64,000 nt of DNA from Physcomitrium patens (Eukaryota; Streptophyta; Bryopsida; Funariales; Funariaceae): NCBI RefSeq assembly GCF_000002425.4, contig NC_037253.1, forward strand, positions 12,307,145 to 12,371,144, given 5' to 3'. Under the pieces are notes generated by a model. The model was given only the letters and a program-made list of their open reading frames with translations, searched no databases and was not told the origin of the DNA. Shown piece by piece: positions 1-14,057 of the stretch; position 1 is the first letter of the stretch; each line of letters starts with the position of its first letter. The position numbers and the translations under genes are program-made.

Positions 1-789
1 AGGTTCCTATGATATTGTTATGATAGCATGTCAAGTCAAGTCTATATGAGTTGACGTATCAAAACATTTTCACTTAAGATTTGGATTTTTTTTTCAAGGA
101 TTTTATATTATTTCCCAAATTTCCATTATATTGTAAAAATATACCATTTAAAAAATTAAGCTCAAAAAAAAAAAAATTAAAATGATAGTTATAGTTTATA
201 ATTCTAAATAGTGCACATAATAATGATAATAATCAGTTAATTAAAAATTAATATCCTAATTTTTTAATATTAATTCAAATTCATGAATAAGATAATGAGT
301 GTATATGTTTTTATAAATGTATAAATTTGGAAAGAAAAGAAAAAAAAAATACTATGAAAAAGTTGTTTCCTACTTGTATTTGTCACAATCTCTTCAACAA
401 AAGATAAAAGCAAAATCTACCTATCTTAAAAGATAGGAACTATTGTAAAAAATACTAAAATAAATACCACACAATGCAAAATATGTGAAATATCCAAATA
501 TTTAATAAAAATCTTTTAATACCTAAATAAATCTTAAATACATGGGAGTATTTAGATATGTTCTTTAATGGTGTTGTTTTATAATAAGTATCTTTTTACT
601 AAGGTAATTGTCTTACAAATACCCTTTTTTATAACATTTTCTTCAGCAAATCAAGGCATTCAATACAGGAAGTAGTTCCTTATATAAGTACTTTCACAAC
701 TTACTTATAGATCTAGTTAATAATGTCATACCACCTTTGCATGTTAAGCTAATAACAAACACAATAAGTGGTAATTGTCTTTTATGATT
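1..789. other. AT-rich DNA without recognisable gene
   Basis: I see no supported gene here. The stretch is dominated by A/T runs and short low-complexity tracts, and no retroelement domain could be read on either strand. Confidence 0.5.
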
Positions 790-2300
790 CCACTATTATA
801 TAAAGTGAATTCTTGCTTGAGAATGCATGAGATACCTAGGTGTAGAAGATAAATAAAAAATGTAACAATAAGATCCAACCAAGTTTAATACAACCTTAAT
901 TAAATTCTTATTAATCCTTAAAAATTCTAATCAAAATTTTACCAATTAAAAAGAAATTTAAATAAAATTACAAAAGATTTATAAAAAACCATAAATTAAA
1001 TTTTAAAAAATAATAAAGAAATTATAAAAAAATAAAAAAATAAAAAATTTAAAGAAATAAAAATAATCTTACAGAAATATTTTAAAAAAAAATTTAAAAA
1101 ATTAAAAATCTTAAAGAAATATTAAAAATTAAAATCCTAAATAAATTCTAAGTAAATCCTAAGTAAATCCTAAGTAAATCCTAATCAAATCTTAATTTTA
1201 CCTTAATCAAATTCTAATAAAATTCTAACAATCTTAAACAAATCTTAATAAAATTCTAATCATATTTTGATTAAATTTAAGACTAAATCCTAATGAAATC
1301 TTAACCAAATTCTAATCAATCTTAATCAAATCTTAATCAAATCCTAATGAAATTTTAATAAAATTCTAAACAATCTCAAGTAAATTCTAAATAAATGTTA
1401 ATAAATCATTATAGTTGTTTTAGAAATTCGATAAACATTAATTAAACTATCAATTTTAATTGAAATTTTACTTTGATTTCAATCCACATGTAGTTAACAA
1501 GCATATAAAATTCAAGAAGAATCAAACTCACCAACTAAAAGCAAAGCTTCCAAAACCTCTTGGATATTGGCTGCCCTTATTTTTTAACTTAAATATTGAT
1601 ATTCCAAGTAATTTTTCTTTGCTAAATCATTCAATTGCTTTAAAATTTGATTGGTGTGTAGGTTTTTAAGTCTAAATTGCTCTCACTAATTTTGCTTCAA
1701 TCAAACCAATATATATTGTAAGATTATAAAAGCCTTCATTGATCCTAAATTTTAACTATCTAATTCCAAAATCTACAAAAACCCTTACAATCTTCAATCT
1801 AATTATTTGATTGATATCAAATTTTTTATGCACATTCAAAAAAAGTACAATAAAAAATTAACAAAATTTTACCTATAAATATGCTATGATATTCATACAA
1901 TCTTCAAATTTGTGATTTTATTTATTTATTTATTTATTTCTTAAAATCCAAATTCACTAAATAATCTCTCATTTTTAAGAGCTTTCAAAACCTGAATATG
2001 CCTTCAAATCATGTAAAATCAACTCTCAAAATCCTTTTGCAAGTATTCTTTCAAAATTCACTCTCTAATCAACTAAAAAATCTTAAAGTTACTGTACGTG
2101 CATAATTTTGTATCTTAAGATTGATTTCAATCTTGATTCATGATCAAGTTTCTCCATGTATTAATTCTTTATACTTTGAGCTGATTTTTGCTAAAAACTA
2201 TTTTTAATCTCTTCTTAAAAATTCCTATATTAATTATATAACTTATTTACTTTGATTAGACTCACTTAAGTCCCTACAAAATAAATAAAAGTTTCTTCTT
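790..2300 (-). repeat. Decayed long-LTR remnant with AATCCTAA-type arrays
   Basis: Positions 811-848 are a diverged reverse complement of the end of the solo LTR at 8360-9746, sharing the stretch TTGCTTGAGAATGCAT. Downstream, 1137-1400 is a degenerate array of AATCCTAA/AATCTTAA-like units. It is the reverse-strand counterpart of the AGGATTT-type array at 34915-35415. I infer a minus-strand relic of that long-LTR family. The far boundary is not resolved, and element A begins at 2309. Confidence 0.45.
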
Positions 2301-2308
2301 CAAAAAGG

Positions 2309-2852
2309 TGTCACAAACATACATACTTACTTTAATAATTACCTATATGATTAAATAGAAGTATGTAAAAGTAGATTAATTTTATAATATCTTTTAGAAA
2401 AGCTTCTTAGAAGCTTTATAGATACATTTTTGACTTTATATGTATTTATAGTTGACTTTTAGGTTAGAAACTTAGTCAATAAATTAGCCACATATCACAT
2501 GTATAGGTAGCTTGTAGAATAAGCTAACTATGTAGTACACACATAGAAAACTTATCTTACGAGTTAAGACATGTGACTTACAAACTCAACACATATTAGA
2601 GGTCTTATAGAATATTGCCACATAACTCTTAGGCGGATAGTATATATAGAAGTAGAACTAAAGCCTTCTTCATTCTTGTGAATTATTTTTTTGCTCTAAT
2701 CTAGATTCAAGAGTCTTTAATTTTCTTGAGTTTTAGCAATAGCCATTCCAATTTTTTTTCAATATATATATTTTTTTACTTTTATTTTGTCATACTTCTT
2801 TAAAAAAAATTCTACTTATTTATTTACTTTTATTGAATTCTTGTCCTTGATA
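2309..2852 (+). repeat. Element A 5' LTR
   Basis: It starts TGTCACAAACATAC and ends CCTTGATA, where the usual CA end has become TA. It shares with the B-family LTRs the paired GAAGC/GCTTC block near 2400, a TATATATA box near 2641 and the later CAATAGCCATTCCA block. A decayed primer site (TTAATAAGAAT) follows after 2 nt, as in B, G and I. Confidence 0.75.
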
Positions 2853-2873
2853 AATTAATAAGAATACACTTAT

Positions 2874-2979
2874 AATATCAGGGCTTTGTCTTTTCATAAT
2901 TAAGAGTAGATTACTCCTTATTTTTTATAAGAAATAAGTATATTAAATATTTTGGATTACCTTCTTTGAAACTGATATT
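2874..2979 (+). other. Leader module of element A (inverted-repeat bounded)
   Basis: The module opens with AATATCAG and closes with CTGATATT, an 8-bp perfect inverted repeat about 100 bp apart. Two GGATTAC-like motifs lie inside. The same module is found after the primer site in B and I and, on the minus strand, in G. Confidence 0.6.
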
Positions 2980-3063
2980 ATCCTTAGTACTTTCTTTGTT
3001 TTCAAGTCCTCTCTTTTATTTGTCTTGAGCAATATTAAATATTATCATAATAGAGTTTTTTGA

Positions 3064-3825
3064 AATATAAATATAATGATAAAAATGCAAGAGCAATAGA
3101 GGAAGTTAATGCTTACAATGCATCAACTCAATTTATTACTATGAAGAATAATAAGAATGATATGAAGGAAAGATATAGAGATGATTGGAGTTATTTCAAC
3201 ATCTACACCAAATCATATCCCTTTTCTTATAGTAGAACATCCTTCTAGTATTAAAGAATCAAAGGTTGCACTATCTAAAAAGTTTGATGGTATAAGATCT
3301 AAGTTTCATGGATTTATCAATCAAATATAATTTGTGATTGAACTTCAATTCCAAAGCTATTCTACTCTAGAATCACAAGTTAGATTTATTAATATATTTA
3401 TTTTAGGTCCAACATTATCATAGTTTCATCTTTTTTTAAATGATGCAATTCAATACTTGATAATTTGGAGGCTTTTTTGGCAGAGTTTTGATCCATATAT
3501 GGAGAACATGATACAATTCACGTTGCAACCAATAAAAGCCATATTTTACAACAAAGCAATCAATCAATAATATTGTATGCTTCATAATTTTATCAACTTG
3601 CAATTAATATTAAGTAGAATGATGCTATATTTGTTAGCCAATTTTTATACAAATTAAAATATGAGGTAAAAAAAATTAATGTTCAACTTATGTGATCATC
3701 AAACATTGAATCAAATAATTGACTTTGCTTTGAAGTGTGATAATCAACTTTTAAAATTTTGATTTGATAATCGCATAAGTTCACTTCAATATTACTATAA
3801 TTTAATGGCATATATATATCTCTTC

Positions 3826-3888
<63 letters not shown>

Positions 3889-4092
3889 GATATGTAAATT
3901 GATGTAGTATATTTTAAATTTCCTGTTGAACAAAAAAAGATTCATAGTTGTCAGAATGGATTGTGCTTATATTATAGAGAACCTAAGTACATTCTTCAAC
4001 ATTGTCCAAAAAAATGATATAAGTAAAAAAATAAAGAATATAGTTGTTAAATAAGATAGTATATCAAAAAATGAGTTTATCCAGCTACATTA
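3064..4092 (+). pseudogene. gag pseudogene of element A
   Basis: Alignment by eye with the gag of element B places the start near 3064 and the end at the TAG at 4090-4092. The recognisable core contains the KFDG-to-GFINQ segment of the plant Gypsy capsid (about 3280-3330). Near 3960-4010 there is a degraded CCHC region reading C-x2-Y, so one zinc ligand is lost. Frequent stop codons and lost Trp and Gln codons mark it as dead. Confidence 0.7.
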
Positions 4093-7000
4093 GGAGTTGT
4101 GTAGTTGGAACCTTATACAATACCTGGTGAAGGTTCTATTTTCTTTTTAGAGCCCTTTCTTTGTTTTATAATAAATATTATTTTATGACCTAAATATCAC
4201 AAAATCTTGTTAGATTTAGGAGCCTCAGCATATTTTTTAGATGAAAAATTTGCTACAAGACATATCATACTTTTAATGAAAAAAATTAAATCTATTCATG
4301 TAGAAGTTATAGATGGTCATCTATTATCTTCAAGAGATGTTACTCATGAAACCTTTCCTATAGAAGTAACAACTAATAGTCATAGTAGCTTTGTAATATT
4401 TAATATCATTAGATCTTCTTCTAATCTAATTATTATAGATTTATCATAATTAAAAAAAATATAATCCTAAAATGGATTGGATTTCTTGTAATCTTGATTT
4501 TTTTGAAAGTATAACTAAGAGTGTAGTTAATGAAGTAGAGGGTCATAAGTCTAGTACAAATAAACTTATATTTATAGGTTCAAGAGCTTTCTTGCATGCT
4601 ACAAAAGAAAGATTATCTTATGTCATTTATACTACACCTATTTTTAATGGTGGAAAGACTCCAATTAACATTCTAAGCCAATATTAAGATTTTCAAGATG
4701 TATTTGAAAAGAAAAATGTAGATATTCTTCAAAACATTGTTCCTATGACTATTCAATTGATTTTCAAGAAGGAACTCAACTACCATTTGAATCAATCTAT
4801 AGTTTGTGACAAAATGAGTTGGTTGAATTCAAGGAATATATTAGAGAAAATCTGGCTAAGAACTTCATATGCCATTCCAAATTTCTAGTAAGAGCTTTAA
4901 TTTTATTTATAAAGAAAAAAAATAAATCATTGCAAATATATGTTGATTATCAAAAATTCAACATTATTACTATTAAGAAAAAATATCCACTACATTTGAT
5001 ATGTGAACATCTTGATCAATTGAATCAAGCTAAGATCTATACAAAAATAGATTTATAAAATAAGTATAATCTAGTATGTATTAAAGAAAGAGATGAATAG
5101 AAGATTGTATTTCAAACTAGGTATAGACATTTGAAATACAATATCATGCCTTTTGGGCTTATAAATACATCAACAACTTTTCATTATCTAATAAATGATG
5201 TCTTTTGAAAGTTTTGTTGTCTATTATGTAGACAACATCTTAATCTATTTTAAGAATATAAAAAAATATAAACTTTATATTTATTGTGTGTTACAAAAAC
5301 TAAGAGATGCAAGACTCTATGCCAAGTTTGAAAATTATATATATTTTATATTATTCAAATTAACTTCTTAGGATATATTATTTCAAATAATAGACTTATG
5401 ATGGATTCTAAAAAAATTCAAATTATTATGAATTGAAAGATTCTAAAAATGGTAAGAAATATCCAATACTTTTTAGTATTTTCCAATTACTATTATATCT
5501 TCATTAAGGACTTCTTTTAAGTTACAGCTCTACTTATATGTTTGACTTGAAAATTCAAGTTCTAATAGAATCAAGAAGTAGAAAGATAATTTGAAGCTTT
5601 GAAGATAACTTTTATTTTTGTACTAATCATGTATTACATTGAATTTTTTAAGCCATTCTTTATGGAAATAAATCCATCAAACTTTGCTTTGGGTGCCATA
5701 TTATTACAAATAGGAACAAATGATAAGCTTTACCTAATAGATTTTTCAATCAAAAAAATTTTTTAGTAGCCAAGATCAATTATAAGATTCAAAACAAAGA
5801 ATTTCTAGCAACTACAGATTTGTTTCAAAAATAGTGCCATTATTTAGAAGGTGCTTCTAATCTGATCATTATTTATATGCACCACAAGAATCTTGAATCT
5901 TTTATGTCAACATGTATTTTGAATTTTCACCAAATTTGTTGAAATATGTCTTTATTAAGATTTGATTTTAAGATCACTTATCAACTCAAAAAACAACAAG
6001 ATTTCTTAAATGCCTTTTTTAGATATTTTTATCTTATACCAAAAGAAAAAGATGCAACTTTTCATCAATAAAAAATAATTTTCTTGAAGCTAGAGTATTT
6101 TTATTTTTGAACAATAAATCAACATTGGTTATTGATTCAACCTTTGTCAAATAAATTTAATCAAGCATGTCTTCTATTCTTCTTCTTCATGATATAAAAA
6201 ATCTTTTTTCTAAGTTTCATGATGCTTCTAAGTTTAAGTTTAAGAATAACCTACTCTATTTTGAAGGACGCCTATGTATTCTAAAAAGAGAAACATGTTT
6301 ATATGTTCCTCAAGCACGTCATGATTTTCCAATGATCAGACATTTTAGATACAACAAGACTTTCAAACTTATATCTAGAGACTTTTGCTAATCACAAGTG
6401 TGGAACAAAGTAAAAGACTTTGTTCAATCATGTAACATTTGATCAAGGTCAAAAACTCCTTGTCATCAATTCTATGGTCTTTTTCAACCATTGCCTATAT
6501 TCAAATAAGTATAGTCTCTTATTTCTATGGATTTTATTATGGATCTTTTAGTCTCAAATTTGTATGATTCTATGTTCATGATAGTAGATTTTTTTAATAA
6601 AATGGCATATTTTGTACCATGTATAAAATCTATCATAGGTAAAAAAAAAATAGCTGAGTTTTTTTTTTTAAATATTTAATGCTATCGTAGATTACCTAAA
6701 GATATTATATCAAATATAGAAACTCAATTTGTATTAAGATTTTAGATAATCATTTTTAAGATTTTAAAAGTAGATATAAAATTATCTTTGGCTTTTTATC
6801 TTCAAATTGATGGACAAAAGAGACATATTAATTAAGTTTTGGAGTAGTATTTGAGGTGTACTATCAAATACCAATAAAACAATTGAACAATTCTTTTACC
6901 AATGATAAAGTTTATCTATAATAATATGATATACTCCTCTATTTATCAAACATATTTTTTTTCTAATTATGGTTATTATTCATAATTTGATACTTTTGAC

Positions 7001-7575
7001 TTTTGAAGATTTGATAATGCTATAGCAAAATATTTGACAAATCATTTGTCAAAGCTATATGAAACAATGAAGGTGCAATTAAAAGAAGCTTAAGAACAAC
7101 AAAAGATACATGCAAATGCCTATTGCAAGGAACAACTATAATTCAATTTTGGTAATAGATTATGGTTACTTTGTTGTAATATCAAGATTACTTGCCATTG
7201 TAATAAGTTGGACTATCGTAATCTTGGATCTTTTTTTATTTGTAAATAAATCAATCCAATTGCTTATTGATAATATCTACTAAAGTTAATAAAGATCCAT
7301 CTTGTATTTATGTACCTTTTCTTAAATTATATAAAAAAATAAATATTCTAATAAGAAAATAGATGCCACTTCCTCTTATAGAAGTGGACAACAATAAAAA
7401 ATTTGAGGTGGAAGAAGTCATAAACTCAAAGTGGCACAAAAATAAGTTGAAATATCTTATTTATTAGTATAAATATGATATTAATAAATGTACATGGTAG
7501 CTAGCAAAGAACCTTGTAAATATAACAAAGAAGGTAGAAGCTTTTCATCAATGATATCTATCAAAATTTAGATAA
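4093..7575 (+). pseudogene. pol pseudogene of element A (PR-RT-RH-IN-chromodomain)
   Basis: Domains in order are as follows. Protease: the LDSGAS motif reads LDLGAS near 4207. [14 protein letters not shown] sequence is degraded near 4930, and MPFGL lies near 5148. RNase H lies near 5640-5990. Integrase follows: its zinc region is near 6300-6440 and its DFI-D core near 6530-6850. A chromodomain relic at 7385-7560 has the WEP motif decayed. RT carries TGA at 5206-5208, the same codon as in B, C and I. Numerous nonsense codons and no long open frame show it is inactive. Confidence 0.8.
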
Positions 7576-7677
7576 AAAATAATAAATCTTTGCTATAAAA
7601 AAATAAGATCTAAAAAAAATGATATTCTATCTTTTATCTTTATATGTAGCTTTTGTGTATATTGTAGCATTAAAGAG

Positions 7678-8100
7678 ATGGAGAACCAACAACTAGTGGA
7701 TTTAACTCAAGATCTATCATTTGTTAACTTGCCAAATGAGACATTGTGATTGTTTCAACTTTCAAGATAACATAATTAAGATGAAGATCATTAAGAATGA
7801 CATATTCTTCTTCAAATAGATGGCAAGATATAACATGTTTGATATTACAACCTTAGAAAAGACTCTTAATGTTTCATGATTTTATTAGAAGTAGAAACAA
7901 TTCTTGACAGTATTTCAAATATTTTATTTGAAGAAAGCTATGAAGGCTTTAACAATGATTAAATAATAGGGTGGTCTTTCCACCTTGGTATAAAATATTA
8001 TCAATGGATGAGAGGACCTATTAAGTGTCTTTGAAGAAAAGAAAGATTGGAGTATGTGGCAAATATAATTTATTACATCTTAGATTTCTTCAATATATGA
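7678..8100 (+). pseudogene. ORF3 of element A (decayed extra 3' ORF)
   Basis: From the ATG at 7678 to the TGA at 8098-8100 the frame is exactly 423 nt, the same length as ORF3 in B, C and G. Reading in that frame recovers the core seen in the other copies, with a LEVETILD-like start, a YYQWMRGP segment and a DFFNI end. Several nonsense codons interrupt it. Its function is unknown. Confidence 0.65.
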
Positions 8101-8141
8101 TGACTATACCTTGTGGAACTTGTTCCTAGAAGTAGGAATAA

Positions 8142-10101
8142 TGTCATAGAAATTCTATCATAGACATACATACTTATTTAAATAATTATCTATATAATTA
8201 AATAGAAGTAGGTAAAAGTAGAAAAAAATAGATTGATTTCATAATATCTTCTAGAAAAGCTTTCTAAAAGCTTCATAGATATATTTTTGACTTTATACAT
8301 ATTTATAATTGATTTTTAGGTTAAAAACTTAATCAATAAATTAGCCACACATCACATGTTGTCATGTTATAACACGACTATATGGTGAAAATATAAATGA
8401 AAAAGATTTTATTAATATTTAATTATCTTAGTTGATAAGAGCTTAAGACAATTTAGAAAGGCTTTATAAAAGCTTTTAGAGTATTTTCTTGTCTTGATAG
8501 CTAGTAGATAAAAGCTTGTCATTAAATTTTCTTTCTAGATTGTTGAAACTATTTTACTACTTTAGAAAGGCCATAAATTAATAAAAATAAGGTAGATGAA
8601 GTAAAAAAATGATATGATAGATAATAAGGTGAAGTTGAGGATAGGAAAGTGCTGAAAAATTTCTAGGATAAGTAGGATTTATATTTAGGAGATGTCCATT
8701 TGAGGGTCGGGGTCGAAACCAGACCTCTAGCCACTAAAACGGCTGCTTAGGGCAAAGTAGGGAGGCATTTGGAGATCGGGATTTGAAATTGGATAGCTAG
8801 CTTCAAGTTCCTTCCAAAGGTATAAGATTTAATTTTATAGGATTTGAGAAGACTTTGCAATCATTGTTCAAAGTCAGTGTTTGTATTCGTGATTTGGATT
8901 TTTTGCAATAAAGTTAGGGCTAGTATTCTTGATTGTTTTGTAAAATTGAAGAAACATCTACTGTTCAAATTTTAGAATTATCTAGATGGTTGAGTATGCC
9001 AAGTTCATGCAAAATTTTGTATTAATCTAACGGTACGGATAGAGGATATTTGATCATTAGTATAAAGAGGTATCAAAAGTTGGCAGATTGGGGTTGTTTA
9101 GGGTTTCTATAATATCTAGAGATCTACTAGCTGGAATAAGGTGAATTTTAGAGTAATAAGTCAAGGACTTAAAGATAGAGCTGCACACAAAGTTTGAATG
9201 AGAATTAACGATTGGAGAAGGAGAAACTGTAATTCAAAGTTCATCAGCAACTTTCTATATGGCGGTCAAGGGATATCAGTGTGGATTTATGGCGTTTTCT
9301 TGCAATCTATAAGTTGGATTGGATTGAAACTTCTTGAGCATTTAGAAGACTTGCAAAGATACTAGTGGTAGAAGTTTTATAACAATCGAACGGTTAGATT
9401 GAGAATTACAGCTTACCAAAGCTCACTGTCTAGAATTAGGATTTAAAAATTAAAAAATTAAAAATTAATTTTTTTTAAAAAAAAAATATGAATAAAAAAA
9501 TAAAATAAAACTAAAAAATTAACAAAAGAATTTGTACTTATAATAGCTTGAAATCATTAAAAATAGTGTTTCTAAGCACTTCGTAATGGGATTAAGCTTT
9601 TACATTGAAATCCAAAATAGTTTGTATTTAGATGGTTGGAACCTATTAGACTACTTGCATACTTGCAAATACTTGCAAAACATTGTTTTATCTTCCACAG
9701 CTAGATGCCCGATGCATTCTCAAGCAAGATAGCACGTAATACAACAATGTGTGGATAGCTTGTAAAACAAGCTTATTATGTGGCGTACATATAAAAAACT
9801 TGACTTGTAAATTAAAAAATGTGATTTAAAAAATAAATATATATTAATAGTTTTGTAGAATATTATCACATAGCTCTTAGGTAGATAGTATATATAGAGG
9901 TAAGAATGAAGCCTTCTTCACTCTTCTCAATTCTTTTATTGCTCTAGTCTAAATTCAAGAGTCTTTAATTTTTTTATCTTTTGGCAATAGCCATTCCAAT
10001 TATTTTTTTAATATATATGTCTCTTTATTTTTTTTTTGTCATACTTCTTTGAAAAAAGTTTTACTTGATTATTTGCTTTTATTGTATTTTTATCCTTGAT
10101 A
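8142..10101 (+). repeat. Element A 3' LTR, interrupted by a solo LTR
   Basis: The left part (8142-8359) and right part (9747-10101) together match the 5' LTR of A. The match breaks within the ACATCACATG block, exactly where a TG..CA sequence has been inserted. The right part carries the TATATATA box near 9892 and the CAATAGCCATTCCA block, and ends CCTTGATA. Confidence 0.75.
8360..9746 (+). repeat. Solo LTR (about 1.39 kb) of a second, long-LTR Gypsy family
   Basis: The segment begins TGTCATGTTATAAC and ends ATACAACA. It is flanked by ATGT on both sides (8356-8359 and 9747-9750), with the fifth base of the duplication diverged (C versus A). It has no coding domains and splits the 3' LTR of element A cleanly, so it is a solo LTR left by LTR-LTR recombination. 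Related copies appear at 28740-31892 (interrupted), about 33877-35415 and, in reverse, at about 790-2300. Immediately 5' of one of these (28120-28730) lies a Gypsy integrase remnant, which links the family to Ty3/Gypsy. Confidence 0.75.
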
Positions 10102-10193
10102 GAGTGTAGTATAAGCATTTATTAATTTTTGCTATCTCCTTATCTACTATCTATATTTTTAAGATAATTTGCTAAAATATCTTCATTTAAGTT

Positions 10194-10234
<41 letters not shown>

Positions 10235-11569
10235 CATCATACAGTAATATTATCATACAATACTAATTTATATTAAATAGAAATAAAGCTACTATTAATA
10301 ATACCAATAATATTACAAAAGAAAACAAGATTTTCTACTTATATTAAGATCTAAGTTCTTACAATGAATTATTATTAGAAACTATAGAGGTTGAGTTACT
10401 TGCTTTACCTCCTCTCAAATCAAATAGTTGCAATGCTTATCTATAATGTAATAAAGCTTCTTACTTCATTTTTTTAAGGTGGACCTTTCAAAACTCTGTA
10501 ATATCTTTCAAGTGATAGAAAGGATTTATTAGAATTAAGTTCTTTAGGATTGAAAACTCCTTATTTTAGTTTACATACTCTCTACTCATAATATAAGCAT
10601 GAGGCATCTTCTTATTATATCTACTAGTTGTGTTTCATGATACTATATTTAAAAATTATATATATCATAAGAAAAACTATTTGTGATTAATTGATTTTTT
10701 AAGTAATTAAGAAATTTTGGTACTATTTTTGATTATTCAACTTAAAAAATTTAAGATGATATAGCTACTATTATAGGTGAGTAGTTTTATCTCTAAGCCA
10801 TTGGCTATTTTATTACTATTTTTTTTATATAGTATTTTTTATTGTTGCTTATTTATTTAATACTGATATTTTGAATGTGATGACAACAAACCTATGATAT
10901 TGCTATATATACTACAATCCAATTTACTATTTGAATGGTTTTAGTGATCATACAATAGAAATCATTTGTCTTTGTAATTCATTTATAACTTATTAGAAGT
11001 TAAAAATCACATAATTAATAAATAATTAATATTTATTAATATCAATATTAATTTTTTTTTGAAGAATTTCAATTCTTTGTGGTTCATCTTCCTCAATAAG
11101 ATAAAGCAAAAATACAATACAATGTAATAACACTCTCTTATTTATAATGAAAGTAATAATTTAATATTAGAATAATATTCATGATTCCAATATGGTATTA
11201 AATGTTAGAAAATAATAGAAAAATAAAGAAAAAAAACCTACAAAAAGAAGGATTGTGATAAAGACAACCTTTACAAAAATTGCAACACCAATAGACCATC
11301 TTTTACAGAGATGGCTTCAATAACATCATTATTAAAGAATGGCCAAAAATTTGAAGGATCTTGGTACATAGTCTAGAGGCAAAAGATCAATATGAAATTA
11401 AAAACAAAAGAATTAAGAGAGATAGTATATAAAAAGAAAGTGAATAAAAAATAATAATAATAATAATAAAATACATCAATAATAAAAAATCGAATAGCAA
11501 TATAGACATGAAAGAAAAAAAAATCATGATATACTACTAAAGTCATAATATCAAAATATATTAGAATAT
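10102..11569. other. AT-rich DNA with (AT)n microsatellite
   Basis: No gene is supported. A pure (AT)n run lies at about 10197-10231, similar to the one inside element A at about 3838-3881. Another short A/T-rich repeat, (AAT)n, occurs near 11450-11470. Confidence 0.5.
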
Positions 11570-11715
11570 ATTGTAATAAGTTGGATTATCATAGGCTTAA
11601 AGTATTTCTTATTTGTAAATAAATGAATCTAATTGCTTATTGATTATATCTACCAAAATCTATAAAGATCCATATTATATTTTATATGTTTCTTCTTGAA
11701 CCATATAAGATAATG
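11570..11715 (+). pseudogene. Chromovirus integrase C-terminal fragment
   Basis: Read on the plus strand, this piece matches the region after the integrase core in element B. It runs from the LDYRRLGPF segment through [16 protein letters not shown], here degraded to forms such as LDYHRL and FLLEPYK. It is an isolated scrap of the chromovirus family abutting element F. Confidence 0.6.
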
Positions 11716-11717
11716 AC

Positions 11718-14057
11718 CATAAATGAGATCCAATCTATTATTTCTATTGATTTAATAAAAATAGCTTATAACAATTTTTTCAATTCTCTCTTAACAATCA
11801 ATTGGAGTTGAGGGCTCATATATCTTTTTATTTGTCTAATTGCCTTAGTACCAAGAATAATGAGAATATGGTGTTGAGCCACCTCAGATCATATATCCTT
11901 CAAATCCTTATAGGACCATGCTAAAATACCTTGATATTTCATAATCAAATCATGATATCTATACACCTCCTCTTGATTCAAATGAATTCTCTTTTTAATG
12001 GTTGTGAGCTCTTTTCTTTCATAAAAAATACCTATGAGTTTTTATTTAGATTCTCATAGTAGAGATTATTTTTAAGAATTTTTATATCAATCATTAGGTA
12101 TAGAAATATAGTTGAAAATCCCATTGCCAACCAAATTTTTTGATGAAGTATTTTGAAATCTAAGAAATAGAACTTAGTCGTCATCTCTTTTAAGGACCTC
12201 AATTTATTCTTCTACTATTCTTTCTATATTAATGTTAAGGACATGGATGTTCTTGACTTCCATAATGTCCAACATACCTTCCAAAAAATTAACTAATTTA
12301 TAAAAATCCGAATTGGAGTCTAAAAGATTGTTTAGCCATTGTTTAAATTTTTTGTCATTCTTCCAATAATAAAGGTTGGGACCTAAGCATTCTATTTTTT
12401 TTTTAATCTTGTTCAATTGAATTAGCCACTTTTATTAATTTTCCTTATATTTTACATTATTATATATCTTCTAACAAATCAATGGGATTATTTTTTCCAT
12501 GATCAACAATAGGTCGTATGAAAATTTTGGTTCTATTCTTCCATAGACCTAAGGTAATGTAGGACATGTCTCCTCTCTAATTCACTATAGCTTTTGAATC
12601 CTTTAACCATGGCCTACTAAACAACAAGAAAAATGAATCTTTTGATGCATGTATCCAAATGACATGACATATTAAGGCGTACTCTTTTCTTTTAATCCAC
12701 ATCTTGAAAAAAATTATTTGGCCCACAAAAATAGATGGGCTTTGATTTGTCATTTTAATAACAAAAAGAGATGGACTAGTGATATTTAGTCCTAATTTCT
12801 CTATAGTTTAGAAGGGCATAATATTCAAACCACTTCCACCATCTACAATGATATAAGATATTTCTTTATTTATAATAGAAACCTCAATTTTAATTGCTTT
12901 CACCTCACTTTATTTTGTATAGGCATTTATTTTTGCTGCAATCCTAATTTTAAGCCTTTTTTGATTCTTTTTTAGGAATACAAATTTTTAGTGCCTTCCT
13001 AACTATTAGAAAAATATCCAATAATTGAGAAACTATAATATTTACTTTTAACTTACTAAGATCATCTCATAAGTTATAAGTTCCTATAAGAATTTTTTTT
13101 TTTATTTTTATATTATTGAAAGATTTATACTATAGAGATTTTAAAATCCTTTCAATTATAAGTATCTAAATTAACACTTGGTTTGTGTTCAACTCCAAAA
13201 TTTTGAAAGAATAATTTCTACCAAGGGATCAAATTTCATAGATTTAATCGTGTTATTTCAAGTTACCTTAATTATATTCCTTATAATTTTTTCTAAATTT
13301 AAGAAGCACGGTAGACACTCTAAAGCTCTCTTCTTCAAGATAGATAGGTAAAGATGTGGTCCTAGATCTAGTCATTATTGCTAAGAATAATAATATAGGT
13401 AGGTTTTTTTTATTTGATTGATTTTTTTCACAGGTCATTAAATTTAATTTTAGAAAAAAAGCTAGATTAATATTAAATTGGATGGAATTTTGAATAGCTT
13501 CCAACTCTCTTAAAGATTGAGATATAAATCTTACATCTTGAAATCTTTGGCCTTGTCTTTATTGATTAAAAAGATTTTGACCTTAACTAAGATTTAATAG
13601 AATATATCTAAAATTGATTTGTAGCCCATTCTATTTTTTTCTATTATTATTATAGTCATAATAAAAATTTAAGAGCCTTAGATTGTTATTTATTGGAGGC
13701 TGTTGTACTCATCTATAATTGTCAAATAATTATTGAGGATAAATATCAAATGAAGGTTATAAGAGAATCATTCTATCTAATTTTCTATAAAATTTTGAAA
13801 GATGGTTACTACCACAATTCCCACACTTTACTTGGTTTTTATCCAACATTGACTAAAAGGGTATTTTTTTCTACAAAATGTAAAAAATTTTACTTGTCTT
13901 GTTTGATTCATCAAACCTTGATTCTTAGAATTAAATCCTTGCTACCAAAGACTTCATCTTTAAAAGATTTGATTTTTATGTGGAGAGGCATATAGTTGAA
14001 AACATTAGTTTTTTGAGAGCATGAAGTTATAAAATTTGACCAAATATCCTCACTATT
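11718..14057 (-). mobile_element. Element F, distal part: non-chromoviral Gypsy (gag end, PR, RT start)
   Basis: Read on the minus strand, three landmarks appear in the expected order. The first is a zinc-knuckle-like CGNCGSNH near 13800-13840. The second is a protease with a DGGSGLNIM active-site region near 12850, followed by a GRPWLK segment near 12615. The third is the N-terminal RT linker at 11718-11990, with YQGILAWSYKDLKDI, a QHHI segment and IRQIKRYMSPQLQ. These are typical of the plant Tat/Athila-like branch rather than the chromovirus branch. All are broken by stops. The gag start lies beyond element B, at 20502-21725, so B inserted into F. Confidence 0.7.

Larger units (their letters stand above)
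2309..10101 (+). mobile_element. Element A: decayed Ty3/Gypsy chromovirus with nested solo LTR
   Basis: The element reads LTR, leader, gag, protease, RT, RNase H, integrase, chromodomain, ORF3, LTR in one direction. All coding parts carry many stop codons, so it is inactive. It belongs to the same family as elements B, C and G. Its 3' LTR is interrupted by a 1.39-kb solo LTR. I found no clean target-site duplication around the outer ends. It is more decayed than B, with most C-to-T and G-to-A sites changed, which suggests an older insertion. Confidence 0.85.
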